From Pascua guehoae (taxonomy: Eukaryota > Basidiomycota > Tremellomycetes > Trichosporonales > Trichosporonaceae), in the NCBI GenBank assembly GCA_001600415.1, contig BCJX01000014.1, positions 636,700 through 700,699 on the forward strand: a stretch of 64,000 nucleotides of DNA. The letters run 5' to 3'. The translations under genes and the position numbers were made by a program. Below, piece after piece: positions 34,553 to 47,070 of this stretch (the first letter of the stretch is position 1; every line of letters starts with the position of its first letter). The notes under the pieces were generated by a model. It was not told the origin of the DNA and did no database searches. It saw only the letters and a program-made list of their open reading frames with translations.

Positions 34553-36409
34553 CTAGCCGAGGCGGTTGAGCTGCCTCTTTGTCCGCCCGAGCTTTGCGTT
34601 GACGCGGTCGACGCCCGTCTCAATCTGGTCGAGCATCTCGTTCTGCACGTGGATCTCCTCGTTGATCTCCTCGCCCATGCGGCGCTGGCGCTGTAAGAGG
34701 CCCGAGAGCACGGTTGCCTGTTCGTCCTGCGAGCGCATCTGCTGGTACTGGAGCTGAACGAGGCCCTGTTCGTCGAGCGGGCGCGTCTCGGCCGTTTCTT
34801 GCGGTGCGCGCTTGCCAAACACGCGGCCAGACGTGAACCCTGACCCTGCCGAGGGGCCACCAAACGCGCTGCCACCGCTGGCACCGACACCTGCGGCTTC
34901 GGGGGGAGGCGTCTCGCTGCGGTTCATCCGTACTCCCGCCTCGGCTGTGCGGAGGAGGTTGGCGTGCTCGGCACGCAGCGAGGCGACCATGTCGTCGCGT
35001 CGCCGCCGCTCGCCCTCGCCGAGGTTGGCGAGATCGGTCAGCCCAGACTCGAGTGCGTCAACGCGTGGGCCCGCGTCGCGCAGCAGACGGCGTGCCTCGC
35101 CTCCGGCTGCGCGTGAGGCGGAGTCGCCGACGCGCGCGAGGGCGTCGCGTTTCAACAACGACGCGCGCGCGTTACGCAGCAGCGCAGAGACGCTGGCGTG
35201 TTCGGTCAGCCATGTCGAGGCTGTCAGTGTCGCCGTGCTGTTGGTCGACGTCACGACACGAGTGGGGACTGCGAGAAAGTCGGAGAAGCCGTAGGACGCG
35301 CGCCACCTTGCGTCCTTTGTGGTCAAGATGGTGCGGATGTAGAGCTCAAGCTGGACACGACGTTGGCGGATCTTCTGGGGGTGTCAATAATGAAGCATGG
35401 GAGTGTGGGAGACCACGACTGTATTTGTTGGGGTAGATCTGTTGAGAGGGGGCCAACCAGGGCGGGTAGAGGCGCGTGACGGGCAAAGGAGGGAGGAGGT
35501 GTCGGACAAACATCCTCGAGACTCGTATTCTCAGTGCACATGACGAGTGAGTGCATGCCGATCATGACAATCATGCACACAACGCGCACGCGTAAAAGGC
35601 TGGAACGCGGACACGGGCCGAGACAGTCACCAGTCCGTGTGAACGCAGGTGACCACGACTGGGCCCGCCTCGTGCCGTTGGATACTAGCGATGGGGCAAC
35701 GCCACCGGCCATACCCGTTTGGGGTGCGTGACTAGCGTGACGCTGGCGCCGCAGTGGTGCGATGCCCTCCGCATCCGGGAGTGCCAGTCGCGTCCCAGAC
35801 GGACACTACGAGCCGTAGCGTCGTGCATGTCTCGTCGTCCTCGTCGTCCCCATGCCCCGTCTCCTGGTCTCCTCAGGCGACACCCCGGCGCTCGGTATTG
35901 GGTACACTCCGAAACGGAGCCATAACGCACCTCTTCATCATTCATCGTCCGCGCAAACCAGTGCTTTGGAGGGAGCGGCACGGGGGGTTCCTTTCCTGTG
36001 CTCGACCGCAGTTCGGCATGGAGGGCGATAAAGTCGTTGTACCGCCTGTTCACGGACCAGGTGCGCGTCGGCGTCGAGACTGGCGGTCAGTGGGTGGGAT
36101 AGCGGGGAATGACGTTATCGGGCGCCATTTTGGGCTCGGCTCCAGCTCCAGCGCATCGACGGCATTGTCACCGCGAAGGTCGTGATGGGGAGAGGCGAGC
36201 ACAACGACAAGTCGGTGGTGTTGCAGTACCAAGCCAGCACCCTACGGTGTGCCACTTGTCCCACTTGTCTACGTTCACATGGTCAAGCCTGTTGCCACCA
36301 GAGCAACAAGGTCGCCTGACTCACCCTGCAAGGTATACTCGATGTGCTTTGACGGCTTGTGCACGGTGAGCGCGTCGGTGATGGAAATGTTCTGGATATC
36401 GGCGGCCAT
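34553..36409 (-). CDS. Vam7-type vacuolar Qc-SNARE (PX domain plus SNARE motif)
   Basis: Three exons (36409-36325, 36079-35931, 35374-34553) give 351 residues, close to yeast Vam7. Exons 1 and 2 form the start of a PX domain: HIEYTLQ joined to VSTPTRTWSVNRRYNDF and LPPKHWFART. RRYNDF is the phosphoinositide-binding signature. Exon 3 carries the end of the PX domain (VQLELYIRTIL ... GFSDFLAVP), a Ser/Gly/Arg-rich linker and a C-terminal SNARE helix (RRMGEEINEEIHVQNEMLDQ), with Gln322 at the ionic zero layer. There is no transmembrane segment, as in Vam7, which binds the vacuole through PI3P and drives homotypic fusion. Introns are 245 and 556 bases, unusually long for this window; donors are GTGAGT and GTGCGT. 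The ATG is 514 bases from the divergent neighbour's ATG, so the two genes share an upstream region. Confidence 0.88.
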
Positions 36410-36923
36410 GGTGTAACGAGTGTGAAGAATCTAAGAGCGCGAAATGAGAGAGAGAGTGTGAAGCAAGTGTAGTGTAGTGGGGAGCAAAGACGTGGACTGA
36501 TGAGCATTCAACGATGAGAGCTGCATTGGGCTGGCTGCCTGCTGCTTGCTGCATGCTGGATGCGGATTCCAGTCGGTGCGGTCGGGTGGCGTGTGGTGGC
36601 GCAACCACGTGGCTAGTCCCGCTAGTGCCTATAGTGCCCCCAGTAGCGTCGTTGATGGTCATAACGCCCAGGCCCAGGCCCAAGTGTGAACGAGACGGAA
36701 GCAATACTGACGGAACCAAATCGAGGCAATGCGACGACGCGTGGACGACGCATGGCCTAGACACCGACGGGCAGGAACCAGGCGGTGACGACGCGACTTG
36801 CAAGGGAGCCAGGCGGCCAGGCGGCAGGCGGGGATGAGATTCAATAACAAGACATCTACATCGTCGTTTGCCATTCAACCTCACCTTCCTTCACCTTCTC
36901 TTCCACCACAACAGCTCACCGCC
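36410..36923. promoter_or_regulatory. Shared upstream region of the divergent SNARE and PPPDE genes
   Basis: Head-to-head arrangement with 514 bases between start codons. No clear TATA box was seen. Confidence 0.5.
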
Positions 36924-39386
36924 ATGTCGGGCAACGTGAGCTGATGAACATTTTTCCCACAGCTGACTCCAGAATGTCCAGCTCTACGTCTACGACCTGT
37001 CGCGCGGCATGGCGCGCCAAATGTCTCAGGCCGTCATTGGCAAGCAAGTTGATGGCATCTGGTACGTCGAGGCACTTGCGTGTCGTGGGGGGAGTGCAGA
37101 GGGAAGGGGGGTGTTTCGAGTCGTCCACGCTGGACTATCGAGACATCTCTAGGCGTCTGCGGCTCGGTTGGTAACGGCGAATGGTGCCGCTTGCGCCCAG
37201 TGTTCACCAGCGCTCACTGACTTCCACTTCTGAGCCCCAAGACTTGTCCTTCCTCACGGCGTTAACACACAGGCATACCTCTGTCGTCGTCTTTGGACGA
37301 GAATATTTCTTTGGCCAAGGCATTCTCGAGGCTGCGCCAGGAACGACACACGTGAGCTTACTTGGCTGTGTATTGCATTTCAGCTCGCTTACATTCAGCA
37401 CGGACAGCCGCAGCAGGTAATTGAGTGTGGCAAGACATGTGCGTTGCCCCAAACCTCCAGCCACACCACTTACGTCCTCGCTGACAGTAGACATCGACGA
37501 AGACACGTTCCAAGAATACCTGATTGGCCTTGCGGACGTGTACACGGCGAGCGCGTACCACCTGATCGACTTCAACTGCAACAATTTCACCGCCGACGTC
37601 GTTGGGTTCCTCACTGGCACGACCATCCCCGACTGGATTACTGGTGCGTCCGCAATTCTAAACAGCCATTCTTAGCTGACATACCAGGGCTACCGGCGGA
37701 GTTTCTCGCCACGCCGCTAGGACAGATGATTAAGCCGCAGATTGACGCCTTCTTCCGGGGCACCAACTCGTCGGAGCACCGCGTAATGGGGCGGACTGGG
37801 TCCTCCGCAGCAGCGGAAGCAGCTGCGCCCCCCGTACCCGCTCCTGCACCACCCCAACCTGCTGCTCCAGCCGGACAAGGAGCTGCCAACGGCAACGCGC
37901 GTGACTTGGCAACGGCCCTGTTTGGAGCAATGGCAGCGCATGCCGCTGGGAACGCCGGAGCCGCTCCTGCGGTTGGAACCTCTGCTCGTGCCAGCTCGTC
38001 TGCTGCGCCATCCAAGTCCACGCCCCAAACTACTCCACTCACACTTGTCACGTCGTTTGCCAACTGGACAAACATACTTGCGAAGCACCCATGTGTCATT
38101 GCCAACTTTACAAACACGCCCGGGTGCCCGCCCTGCCGTGCGATCAAGCCGGCTTACGAGTCGATCGCCGATTCGAACGCAGCAGTTTACGGGCCAAAAG
38201 GCGCGCGCTTTGTCGAGATTGAGCTGGGGATGGGCGAGGGTCAGCAGATTGCGAGCCAGTACGGCGTGAGTGCGACGCCTACGTTCATCTTCTTTAAGGA
38301 CGGGAAGAAGGCGGAGGAGATGCGCGGTGCCGACAAGCGTTCTCTCGAGGCAAAGGTGGAAGCGTTCCTCGACGATTGTTTCCCGCAGCACCCTCATAAG
38401 CGCCTTTACCTTGCTGCCACATCGCGCATCTCCACAAACCCCATTACGGCCACGGCCACTCCTGCTTATCCTGCGCTGCTGGGAAAGCTTGAGGGTTTTG
38501 CCGGTCCTGCCGGCAAGAAGCATGTCGACGTGTTGCGGAACGATGTTGTGCCCTTCCTCGAGGGTAAGGGTAAAGGCGCCGATAACGACGCGGCAGTGTC
38601 AACACTTGTCGACAAGTGGACAGCGGCAACGTCTGCACTCGTCTCCTCGCTCAAACCTGCTGAGACTTTCCCGATTGTTGATCTCTGGCGCATCGGCCTC
38701 CTCAACCCGCGCGTCGTCGCGGCCCTCGTGCTTCGCCTCTCGCCAGGCTCCACTGGGGCACAGCCACTTGGAGAGCTTTTGCACCTCACTGCATCCACTC
38801 TCGCTGCCCAGGGGACAAGCAGCCCGCGCCCTCTTGTTCTTACCACACTTCGCCTCGCGACCAACCTCCTTGCGCCGCTTCCGCTGGCGAACCTCATTCT
38901 CGGAGCCAGCAGTCAGCTGCAGACGGATCTCCTCGCCGTCCTCGTCGACTCTCTTCTTCATTCCGAGGTCAGCGTGCGTAAAGCGGCTGCGGACGTTGCA
39001 GTCAATGCAGCTGCGTGGCGCCATCGTTTGGCCAAGCAGCGAGCGGCGGCCGAAGGAATCGACGGAGAGGAGGATTCCGAAGAGGTCGAGTGGGAGTCTG
39101 AGCTTCTCGTTGCCGTTCTTGAGGGCATTGAACGGGAACAAGACGCTGATGTCGGTGAGCCCTAGTCACTCAAGAGCACAAAGCGCAAAGCCCATTTCGC
39201 TGACACACAGGCCATCGCCTCGTCGTCGCGTCTGCGCTTCTCATCTACCTCTCCCCAGGCTATGAGAACGTCCAGTCCATGCTCGAGGTGCTCAACGCGC
39301 GCACCACGCTCAAGGAGGCAGGAAAGCGTTGGGGCAAGCCCGACGTGCGTAAGCTCACGGACGAGATCGCGACAAAGTTGTTCTAG
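36924..39386 (+). CDS. PPPDE (DeSI-like) peptidase - thioredoxin - PUL fusion protein
   Basis: Seven exons (36924-36935, 36973-37061, 37273-37351, 37399-37438, 37488-37643, 37688-39154, 39211-39386) give 672 residues; all phases agree. The first exon encodes only MSGN. Residues 5 to about 130 form a PPPDE cysteine peptidase: [13 protein letters not shown], the catalytic His in [20 protein letters not shown], and the catalytic Cys in [17 protein letters not shown]. This matches the DeSI deSUMOylating / deubiquitinating isopeptidases. An Ala/Pro-rich linker follows, then a thioredoxin fold at about 245-355 with active site GCPPC and the cis-Pro in SATPTFIFF. The C-terminal 270 residues resemble a PUL repeat domain (ends [13 protein letters not shown] ... 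GKRWG), known from Doa1/PLAA as a Cdc48/p97 adaptor. I infer a role in ubiquitin/SUMO removal linked to Cdc48. Confidence 0.9.
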
Positions 39387-40542
39387 ATAAAGGTGAAGGT
39401 GCGGATATCACGCTAGAGATGTACCGTAGAAGTGTAGAAAGGTAAAGTCGGTAATCGTTGTCGGGTGGAACCGTTACTTTATGTGCGGTCATGGGGTCGG
39501 TCACGAGATAGACGGTTAAGAGATTAAGTGGCCGCCAAGAAGACTTAATGAGGTCGTCGTCATTGGCAGTACCTGTCGGAGCCACAAAAACTACGACGTC
39601 TAGGATCGATTTAGGTCCCCGCAGCTGGCCGCTTGGTCTTACTGTGACCGTAAGTTGTCACTCGGGGGAGCACGGACATGGGCCTTTCCTGTCGGCCAAC
39701 GGGGCCGATTTCGCGAGCGGAGTCGGAGTTTGTCTGATTTTCGGATAGAGGCGCCGCCGCGGGTTCCTTGGTAGGCACAGAGGGCTGCGTACTCGATGCA
39801 GACAACAGAGTGGCTTGGGCATGTATTGCGCTGGGCATGGATGCATGGGCGACAGAGCAGTGTCATGTCGACGAGTGATGGGCGACGTGATAGGCTAGAG
39901 TGTGTGATGTGCGCAATAATGCAATGTGCGCAATGTTGTGCTGCGTGCGGCGTGCCTGGCGGTGGCAAATGACAGGCACGCGTCAAACTGTGATTTTTCC
40001 CCGTCACACGGGCCCAAAGACGCCAAAAGACAGGCGCGTCGTCTGCACACCTCCAAGGAGCATGTGAGGGGTGTACGGCGCTAATTGGGTCGTTTCGGAT
40101 GTCAACTTGGAGCCGCTGTCCGGTCCGTTCCATCACACCCACACAGCCCACGTCCTTGACCGTCGTTACCATCGTCGTCCTCCAGCCTTCATATATCAAT
40201 CTCTCTCACACCCGTCGTTGCCAGGCCCCACTCTATCGACATTGACTACACTACGGCATTCCCACACTCTTATTTTCCTATCACGCGCGCAAACGGACGC
40301 TGGCTGTATGTATCCGAGACAAACGGTTTGATCCAAACAAGCAGCCTCCTGTGCTGTGAAACTGCTCGCCTCCACATTGTCAACAAACACGGCCGACCAA
40401 CGTGAACTGGTGTTCGCACCTGTTCTCGACCATACATAGCGCTCCCCGTACGGGCTCGACTCTTAGCGGCACCCCATCACGCCCACATCCCCACATCCCC
40501 ACACCCCCACTCCCCCCTTCCCCTACACGCCGTCGGCCCGCC
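39387..40542. other. 1.2-kb intergenic region
   Basis: Terminal flank of the fusion gene and C-rich leader of the next gene (ACATCCCCACATCCCCACAC just before 40510). No gene recognised. Confidence 0.45.
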
Positions 40543-43500
40543 ATGCCCGCGACGATGGAAGCCCCGCCGACACCGACGCCGAGCCTAGCCTCGACGGCGT
40601 CACAGGCGTCCCTCACGCCGGCGCGCCTCACGTCCACCCCCTCTCGCAAACACCTGCGCTCATCCCCTTCCAACCCCTACTCCTCCGCCTATGGCTCTCC
40701 CCGCCCCGTCGTGCCTACGAGCAGTATGAACAACGGCAGCATCAACGTCACCAGCACTGCGCCAAGTGCAAGCACCAGTACTCGCGTCGCGGACAGCAGT
40801 CCAGCTCCCCCGCCTCCCCTCTCGCTCCGCCCGAACACGTTCGGCCGAAGAGGAGGCAAGAACGGCTCTGGTAGTCATGTCGGACAGGCCGGAACTGCAC
40901 TGGCGGCTGGAAATGGACATAGCCGACCCATCGGAAAGCTGGCCAGCCCGTCCAAACCGTCCAACGCTGTCACGCCCACCCATGTCACCACCCATGTCAT
41001 TACCCAGAGCGTCACGCATCCCTATAGCCCATACGCCAGTGCAAGTACGTCCACGTCTACGTCTACGACTACGTCTGCGTCTGCGCCCCTGCCGGCCACT
41101 GCCAAGACGTCCAACGCAGCTAGTTCGAGCGTGAGCGGCATCCCGACACCGTCTGTGCGTCAGCGGGTGGACGCCCTCACGCGTGCGAACGATGGCAGTG
41201 CGAGCACGAGCACAGCGTCGATCTCGGCAGCTGGTGCTATGGCCAACAGTTCTGGTCTTGCAGCCCGTGGCAACGCTCCCAGTCTGCGTGGTGTCTCCAG
41301 CGTCCCCAATATCAACACGAGCAAGTCCAACATGAACACGACCATCACGACCATCACAAGCCCAATGACAACAATGCAGGCTCCCGCGAACAAGAACACT
41401 ACAAGGGAGACCCTCGCTGCTCCAACTCTGCCAAGTCTGCGAGGTGTTTCCAGTGTCCCCAACATCAACCAGAGCAAGGCCACCTTGAACCCTACGACGA
41501 CGATACAGCAGCTCAACACGAACGAGACCGCGACGAAAGAGGCTCTCACGACACAACCCAACAACATTCCAGCCCCGACACTCATGGCCCCGCCTCCTCC
41601 TGCACGTGCGCCTTCACCAGTACCAGCACCCGCTCGCACACCTGCTCGCCCCCCGACAAAGGACATTCAACACCGCGTGTCGCGCTCGGTCGGGTGCTTA
41701 CCCGTCCCTAGCTCCCCACGCGCGTCTCCCTTTGGCAGCGGACAGACCCTCGAATCACCCAAGCTGCTGGATGAGCCATTGCTGCTGGTGAGTTGGGCTG
41801 GCCCTCATATTGTCGTCGGCGAGTAAGGCAGCTTACACGCAGCCTGATCCCAACTTGTGGTCCAGTAAGTGGTCCTTTGGAGAGGCCGCCGTCGTTGGCG
41901 TACCAACGCGTGCCACCTCATCACAACCGTTCCCTGAACTCTCCATTTCAGTTACTAACCACCAGCCTCCGAGCTTGCACAGCACCTCGCCTGGGCGCTG
42001 CGTACTGGCGGGAGCGATGGGATTGGACCAACCCTCCCTGCTGTGGTCGTCGAGGACGTTGTCTCCTGGGTCCTGCGCCAGCGCGTGACTGGAAGAAAGT
42101 TCCTGCGTGGTGTCTCTGAGATAAGGTGAGTTGGAGCCACCAGGTGTAGGGGCCAAGTGGAGCTATGACCGGTACTAACTTCAGCGGCTCACGCCCACCG
42201 CCTTTTCTTCCCGTGCTCGCGGCCATGTCGAAGCGGCTGCGCCGCCAGTATCGCGACGGTGACACCGCAAGTGACATTTCAGATGTGACCGAGGAAAGTG
42301 AATCCTCTCCCGACGCAGTGTCACGCGTCAAGCGCCTGGCACACGCATTCGACTCAATCTCGTCGGCGTCTGAGGTCAGCGGCGACGAGGACCTGGGTCT
42401 CTCCGCTCTCCGCGCGCAGGTCGCGCCGGAGACATCACACGGGTTTGGCCGTGCCACACCCAAGAAGGAGGCGCGTGGTTGGCGTCGCCGGGACAGTGCT
42501 GCCAGCGCGTCGAGCATCGCCAGCCTCGCCAGCGGCGTGAGTGACGCTAGCATCGGGTCGAGTGTCCCGCGCTGGCGTCAGCGGTGTCTCTCGAACGCCT
42601 CCGACGAGAATCTGTGGAACGCCCCTGCACCCCTCGCGGATAGCCCCACTGCGAAACTGAGCAAGGGCAAGGCTGACCCCGATCCCATGGCGTCCCCAGA
42701 CGCTGGAACGGCGGCGGTGATGGAAACATCCCCACCCCCACCTTACGTGCCCACCGCACCGGCATCGCCGATGCGCACTGGTCTCCTCTTTCCCGACCCG
42801 AGCACGCCGGACGGCTCGCGTTCTTCGTCCGTCACACCCCTACACACAGAGACCCGAAACACCCCTGCCCCCGAGCTCTCGCCTGTCCACCTCATGCGCA
42901 TGGGGGCACACCGCGACTCGGGCGTGGATCCGTATGCGGTCCTGCGTCACGAGGGCCGCCCACGTCGTCCCGGTATGCCCTTCCACGAGCAGAATGCGCA
43001 CGACGCAGACAACGACTCGGACTCGGACAGCGACGGGAACCGGCCGCACTGGACGACGACGCGGCGTGTCACTGCTCGGCCGCGCGGGTTTTCGCCTTCC
43101 AAGAGGGACCGCGACGGTGCTGCAATCGGCCTTGCTCCGCCTGAGCGCACGCCGGGATCTAGACACAGCACTCCTAGTTCACGCAGGCATGCGCGCGAGC
43201 TCGAGGCGCTGGTCGATCGGATTCGCGAGCTCGAGTCGCGCCTCGCTGCGGTCGAGACGGATAAGGACAAGGAGCGATCGCCTTCAGAAGAGGCCGCTCC
43301 GCCGGAAATGACAGAGACGCGTGTGGAATTGGACTCGCCGGCAAAGACCAAATTGAAGGAAGAAGACGAGGAAGATGTGGTAGAGCTGGTCTCTCCTGGC
43401 GTGGCGAGGATGTCCTCTCCGAAATCCCCAGTATCGCCACTCCACATCGTGCCCGTGTACGCCGCCGAGGTGACTCAATCCCTGGACAGCGACTCGGACC

Positions 43501-43823
43501 CAACGACGCCCACAGCCTCATGCCCAACCCCATCACCCGGGAGCGCGTACCGCTCGCTCTCACAGAGCGTCGAGCTGGATCTCGACCTGGAGAATATCGA
43601 CGAAGGGAATGACACCAGCAGCGACACCAACAACAGCAAAGCCTTAGTCCCGTACACAGGCGGACAGCGCCGGTCGTGGCTCTCACTCATTGGCCTCGTG
43701 GGCCCAGACGGCTCCGAGCCCCGCCTGTTTGAAATCCCCGCCGTCGTGTTCCTCATGGGCATCGGCGTCGGAGTGGGATTTAGCGCAGTCGTGATCCGCG
43801 TGCTCATGGGGAAGAAGATGTAG
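40543..43823 (+). CDS. Ser/Pro-rich protein with a C-terminal membrane anchor, function unknown (1021 residues)
   Basis: Four exons (40543-41787, 41843-41864, 41966-42125, 42185-43823) with consistent phases; exon 2 is only 22 bases. I start at the first ATG (MPATMEAPP). Residues 1-415 are Ser/Thr/Pro/Asn-rich and hold two copies of LRGVSSVPNIN. Exons 2-3 encode the only compact part: DPNLWST, SELAQHLAWALRTGG and VVSWVLRQRVTGRKFLRGVS, a small helical domain that resembles a SAM domain in outline (low certainty). The remainder is disordered and acidic, has a short coiled coil (RELEALVDRIRELESRLAAV) and ends in a hydrophobic segment (IPAVVFLMGIGVGVGFSAVV) followed by RVLMGKKM, a tail-anchor layout that suggests the ER, nuclear envelope or mitochondrial outer membrane. 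Confidence 0.8.
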
Positions 43824-45068
43824 GCGCAAAGCTGCCAGCTAGAGGCCGAGCAGCAGAGTGGGTGGTGGGGAGTGTGTATGTTGTCACGAGCATGATTTGG
43901 ATAATGCAAGCGTTCCTTGTGACTGGCACGGTTTCAGTGTAGTGGAAGAAAGGAATGTGGACTGGTATGGTGCGTTTGTCAGATTCTCTTGTTGGGCAGT
44001 GAACGTGGTAGTGGTGGGATAAGCAAGTGCTTGCTATGGAGGCCGATGTAGGTACCTACCCGCCAGGGAGATTGAGATACTTCCGCCACATCACGTACCC
44101 AAGTGCCCGTGGACAGTGTGCGCCCGGGCGACGATGAGCTCGATGCATGCATAAACATCAATCACAGTAGTTTCCCAGTCACAGGACGCATGCATGCGTG
44201 CAACATCCAACACTGAACTCGTTGAACTGGCAGAAAAGCACTGGATCAAAGACGGACCATGTTGTTCCGTCCGGTACGTCTGGTGCCACACTGCCACACG
44301 TGGCCTGTTGGGAGAATACACCCGTAAGCCGTCGGATGGCCCCCTCGTATAGTGCGCCTCGATGTATCCTCAACTGTTACACTCGTCCATTCTCTCTCTC
44401 TCCTCCTATCCTCTTCTATCCATACACCCCTTTCTCCTCTCCCTACTCTCTCCCCCTCGTACCGTAGTAACCAACACTCACTGCCGGCAGTCTTCAGTTG
44501 ATCTGCAGATACCGAGCTCCCGCGCCGCTGTCGCCACCCGTCCCACGCGCGTGTACCGTCTTGTCTGTTGATCTCGGCGTGGTTACACAGATGGGATCGA
44601 CTTTGCACCCTCCCAACTCGTACATTCTTTCACTCTCTTAACCCTTCACTCCTTCACTCCTTCACTCCTTTACTCCTTCCCTCCTTCATTCTTCACTCCT
44701 TCACTCCTTCACTCTCTGTCCGTCATACGTAACCTCCCCGCTCTGTCCTTTACACTCTCCCTTTCACTCGCTGGTCTTCACTCGTGCACTCCACACGCTA
44801 CCCTTCACTTCTTCAGCCCTGCGCACCTTCCCTTCACTCGCTGTCCCTCACGCGCTGCCTTGCACGCGCTACCCTTCCCTTCACCAATCACACCTCGCCC
44901 ATCCTCCTTCCTCCTCCTTTCACACTTGGCATTTGCCACTCATCACTTAACCCCTCCCGCCCGTGAAACCTCCCACCTGTGAAACCTCCGATACCAGCTT
45001 GACACCCGCGCACACTCGCCGAACACCACGATGGGCATGGCAATCTGTAAGGGGGGAGTAGCTACGGC
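43824..45068. other. 1.2-kb intergenic region with C/T microsatellite
   Basis: No gene recognised; pyrimidine-rich from 44390 on, probably promoter or leader of the F-box-like gene. Confidence 0.45.
44640..44722. repeat. CTTCACTC-type pyrimidine microsatellite
   Basis: About nine irregular copies of an 8-9 base unit (CTTCACTC / CCTTCACTC). Confidence 0.8.
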
Positions 45069-46427
45069 ATGCTGATATCCCAGCCCGCCAATGCTGCGGC
45101 TCTCGACCTTCCTCCAGCGAAAACAGCGCACGGCAGAGGGAGAAGGGCCAGACGAAACAACGGCTACCGATCGCCGATGCGGTCGAGCTGCAACCAAGCG
45201 CCCACAAGAGTGAGCATTAGTAACACAGCCCGACGTGCACACACTAACCATCAAGACCACCACAAATCCCCGCGCGTCATCGACCACCTTTTGTACCCGC
45301 ACATTATCGATGCGATTCTCGAGCATCGCGAATGCTGGCTTGCCATGGCTAGCACATGTCGGCACTATCACCGCCGTCTGATGCCGCCAGTGTTCCGGCA
45401 CGTTGTTATGACGCTAGAGGTAGGTCGGCCTGTTCACCCTTGGAAGCCTCCTCTCCTCTCTTGGACAACAGGTGTGAAGACAACCTGCCAAGGCTAACCA
45501 CCTCAGCGCAGGCGAATGAGAGTCAAGTCCCGGAGGACCCGACTGCACACGGCACTCACACCGCGCTTCCTCATCGTCGACAGTCGACAACCCAAAAGCT
45601 CCATAAGCCCTATGGTTCACTTTGAAGGACGCGTGAACAACGACGTACGCACTCTCGACGTTGTGGGACGACGCAACTGGTTTATGGACAAGGATCTGTG
45701 CGAACGATTCCAACGCCTTGCGATTTCACTCCCACTCGAAACTATCCGTTTTGTTGGCTCTCATCCCATCGAGTGCGATGATTCACTCCCGCCCTTCCGT
45801 GCCCAAACCTACGTCTTCCTGGAACCCCGGTATGCGTTCTCGGCCTATGGCCTCCTTCGGGGCACGCCAGCACAATGTTCAAAAATTGTCACGCACGTCG
45901 CGCTCGATCCCAAGCTCGACACACTCGAGGGGATCCACGCCCCCATCTGGGCTTGCGTTCTCAACAGGGTATGGATCTTGAGCCACGTATCACTCGGTTC
46001 ATCTGCGGACAGCGGTCTTGCAGCACTCGGCCAACACTACAGCGTGCCAGAGCGTTGCGTCAATCGGCTGGGCGCTTGCGTTTCACAGTCGCTCTACGAC
46101 GCATTGGCTCATTTCGGGCCTCCGTCGGCAACATCGCACACCGACAACCTGCCGCCCAAGCGAATCCTCGTCAATTTTCACATCCTGGAGAATGTTATCT
46201 CAGAGCAAGAGTTTCGCGACCGCGTCCGACAGAGTCTGGAGTACGCAATCGCCATGACTGTTGCATGGGGCGGCGATCCAGCAATGTGGATCAAGGTGTC
46301 TGTCGCAGAGGTCATGAAGTGGCTCGTCTTCCTCACGCGCGACGAGTATGCCGCCCAGATCGGCCACGAGCAGGCTGCGGCCGAGTTGGAGGTCGGGTAC
46401 GACTGGAGGTCAATGGTGGGGAAGTGA
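45069..46427 (+). CDS. F-box-like protein, target unknown
   Basis: Two exons (45069-45419 and 45507-46427) give 423 residues. The donor is GTAGGT after ...VVMTLE; the acceptor is CACCTCAG with branch GGCTAAC, keeping phase 0. Near residue 75 the sequence VIDHLLYPHIIDAIL, CWLAMASTCRHYHRR and PPVFRHVVMT has the pattern of a degenerate F-box (helix, hydrophobic helix, L-A-S-T-C-R, R-x2-P), as in large lineage-specific families of basidiomycete yeasts. F-box proteins recruit substrates to SCF ubiquitin ligases; no Leu-rich or WD repeats are seen in the rest. The N-terminal 60 residues are low-complexity, and the start is uncertain; a 46-base intron-like stretch (GTGAGC...CACTAACCATCAAG) in this part is not frame-compatible. 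Confidence 0.7.
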
Positions 46428-46463
46428 GACGAGGCAGGACGAAGTGAGACGAGGCAGGACCTC
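46425..46463. repeat. Direct repeat of 19 bases at the stop of the F-box-like gene
   Basis: AAGTGAGACGAGGCAGGAC occurs twice in tandem; the first copy includes the stop codon. Confidence 0.8.
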
Positions 46464-47070
46464 GGTCGGAAGTGTCATAGCAACTAAGCAGCATGCTGCC
46501 AGGTCGGAGGTGGGATTGCAGAGCCATGCATGAGGTGCTTGCCTCTCTGTCAACGTTGCAGACTTTTCAGGCCGGCCGAGCATCCCGAGGCCGCGGGACC
46601 CTCTTCTGGAAGATTACAATGGTTATATCTTGGTAGCGTTCCATGGGACATGCTGGGCTCTCGTAACCAGTGCTGGTCCCGTTCCTGGTACCGAGGACAG
46701 CTCAGCAGATGGCTCGGCAAGTGTTGGTGGCCGATGTTGTATCAAAGGCAGCAGCTGACCGCAGGGCCCAGGAGATAGCACACTTTCACCACGACGGGCG
46801 GAAGTTGCGTGCGCACCCCACCAGAGCCAGCCCAGAAATCAAGTGTGTGCGAGACAAATAACGCGACGTAGGGGGTGTAGTTTGCAGCCCCACACACCAA
46901 CACCCAACCCAAGTCGGCTGGCATGTTTACAGTGGTAGAACAGCGTGTACCTACATCTGTGCCCCCCCCCCCCCCCCGGGCTCGCCCGAGACAATATTGC
47001 ATCCATTGACTTCCTACAGTACAAACGACCCACTGACAACATACTTGAACCGCCTTGAACTTGCTCGCAT
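46428..47070. other. Intergenic, convergent 3' ends
   Basis: Holds a 16-base poly-C run at 46962-46977. No gene recognised. Confidence 0.5.
46962..46977. repeat. Poly-C homopolymer (16 bases)
   Basis: Uninterrupted C run, the third such run in the window. Confidence 0.9.

Noticed and set aside
45208..45253. Possible extra 46-base intron near the start of the F-box-like gene (GTGAGC...CACTAACCATCAAG)
   Set aside because: Signals look good, but removal would put the F-box part out of frame with all upstream ATG-containing frames I tried, while the unspliced frame is open.
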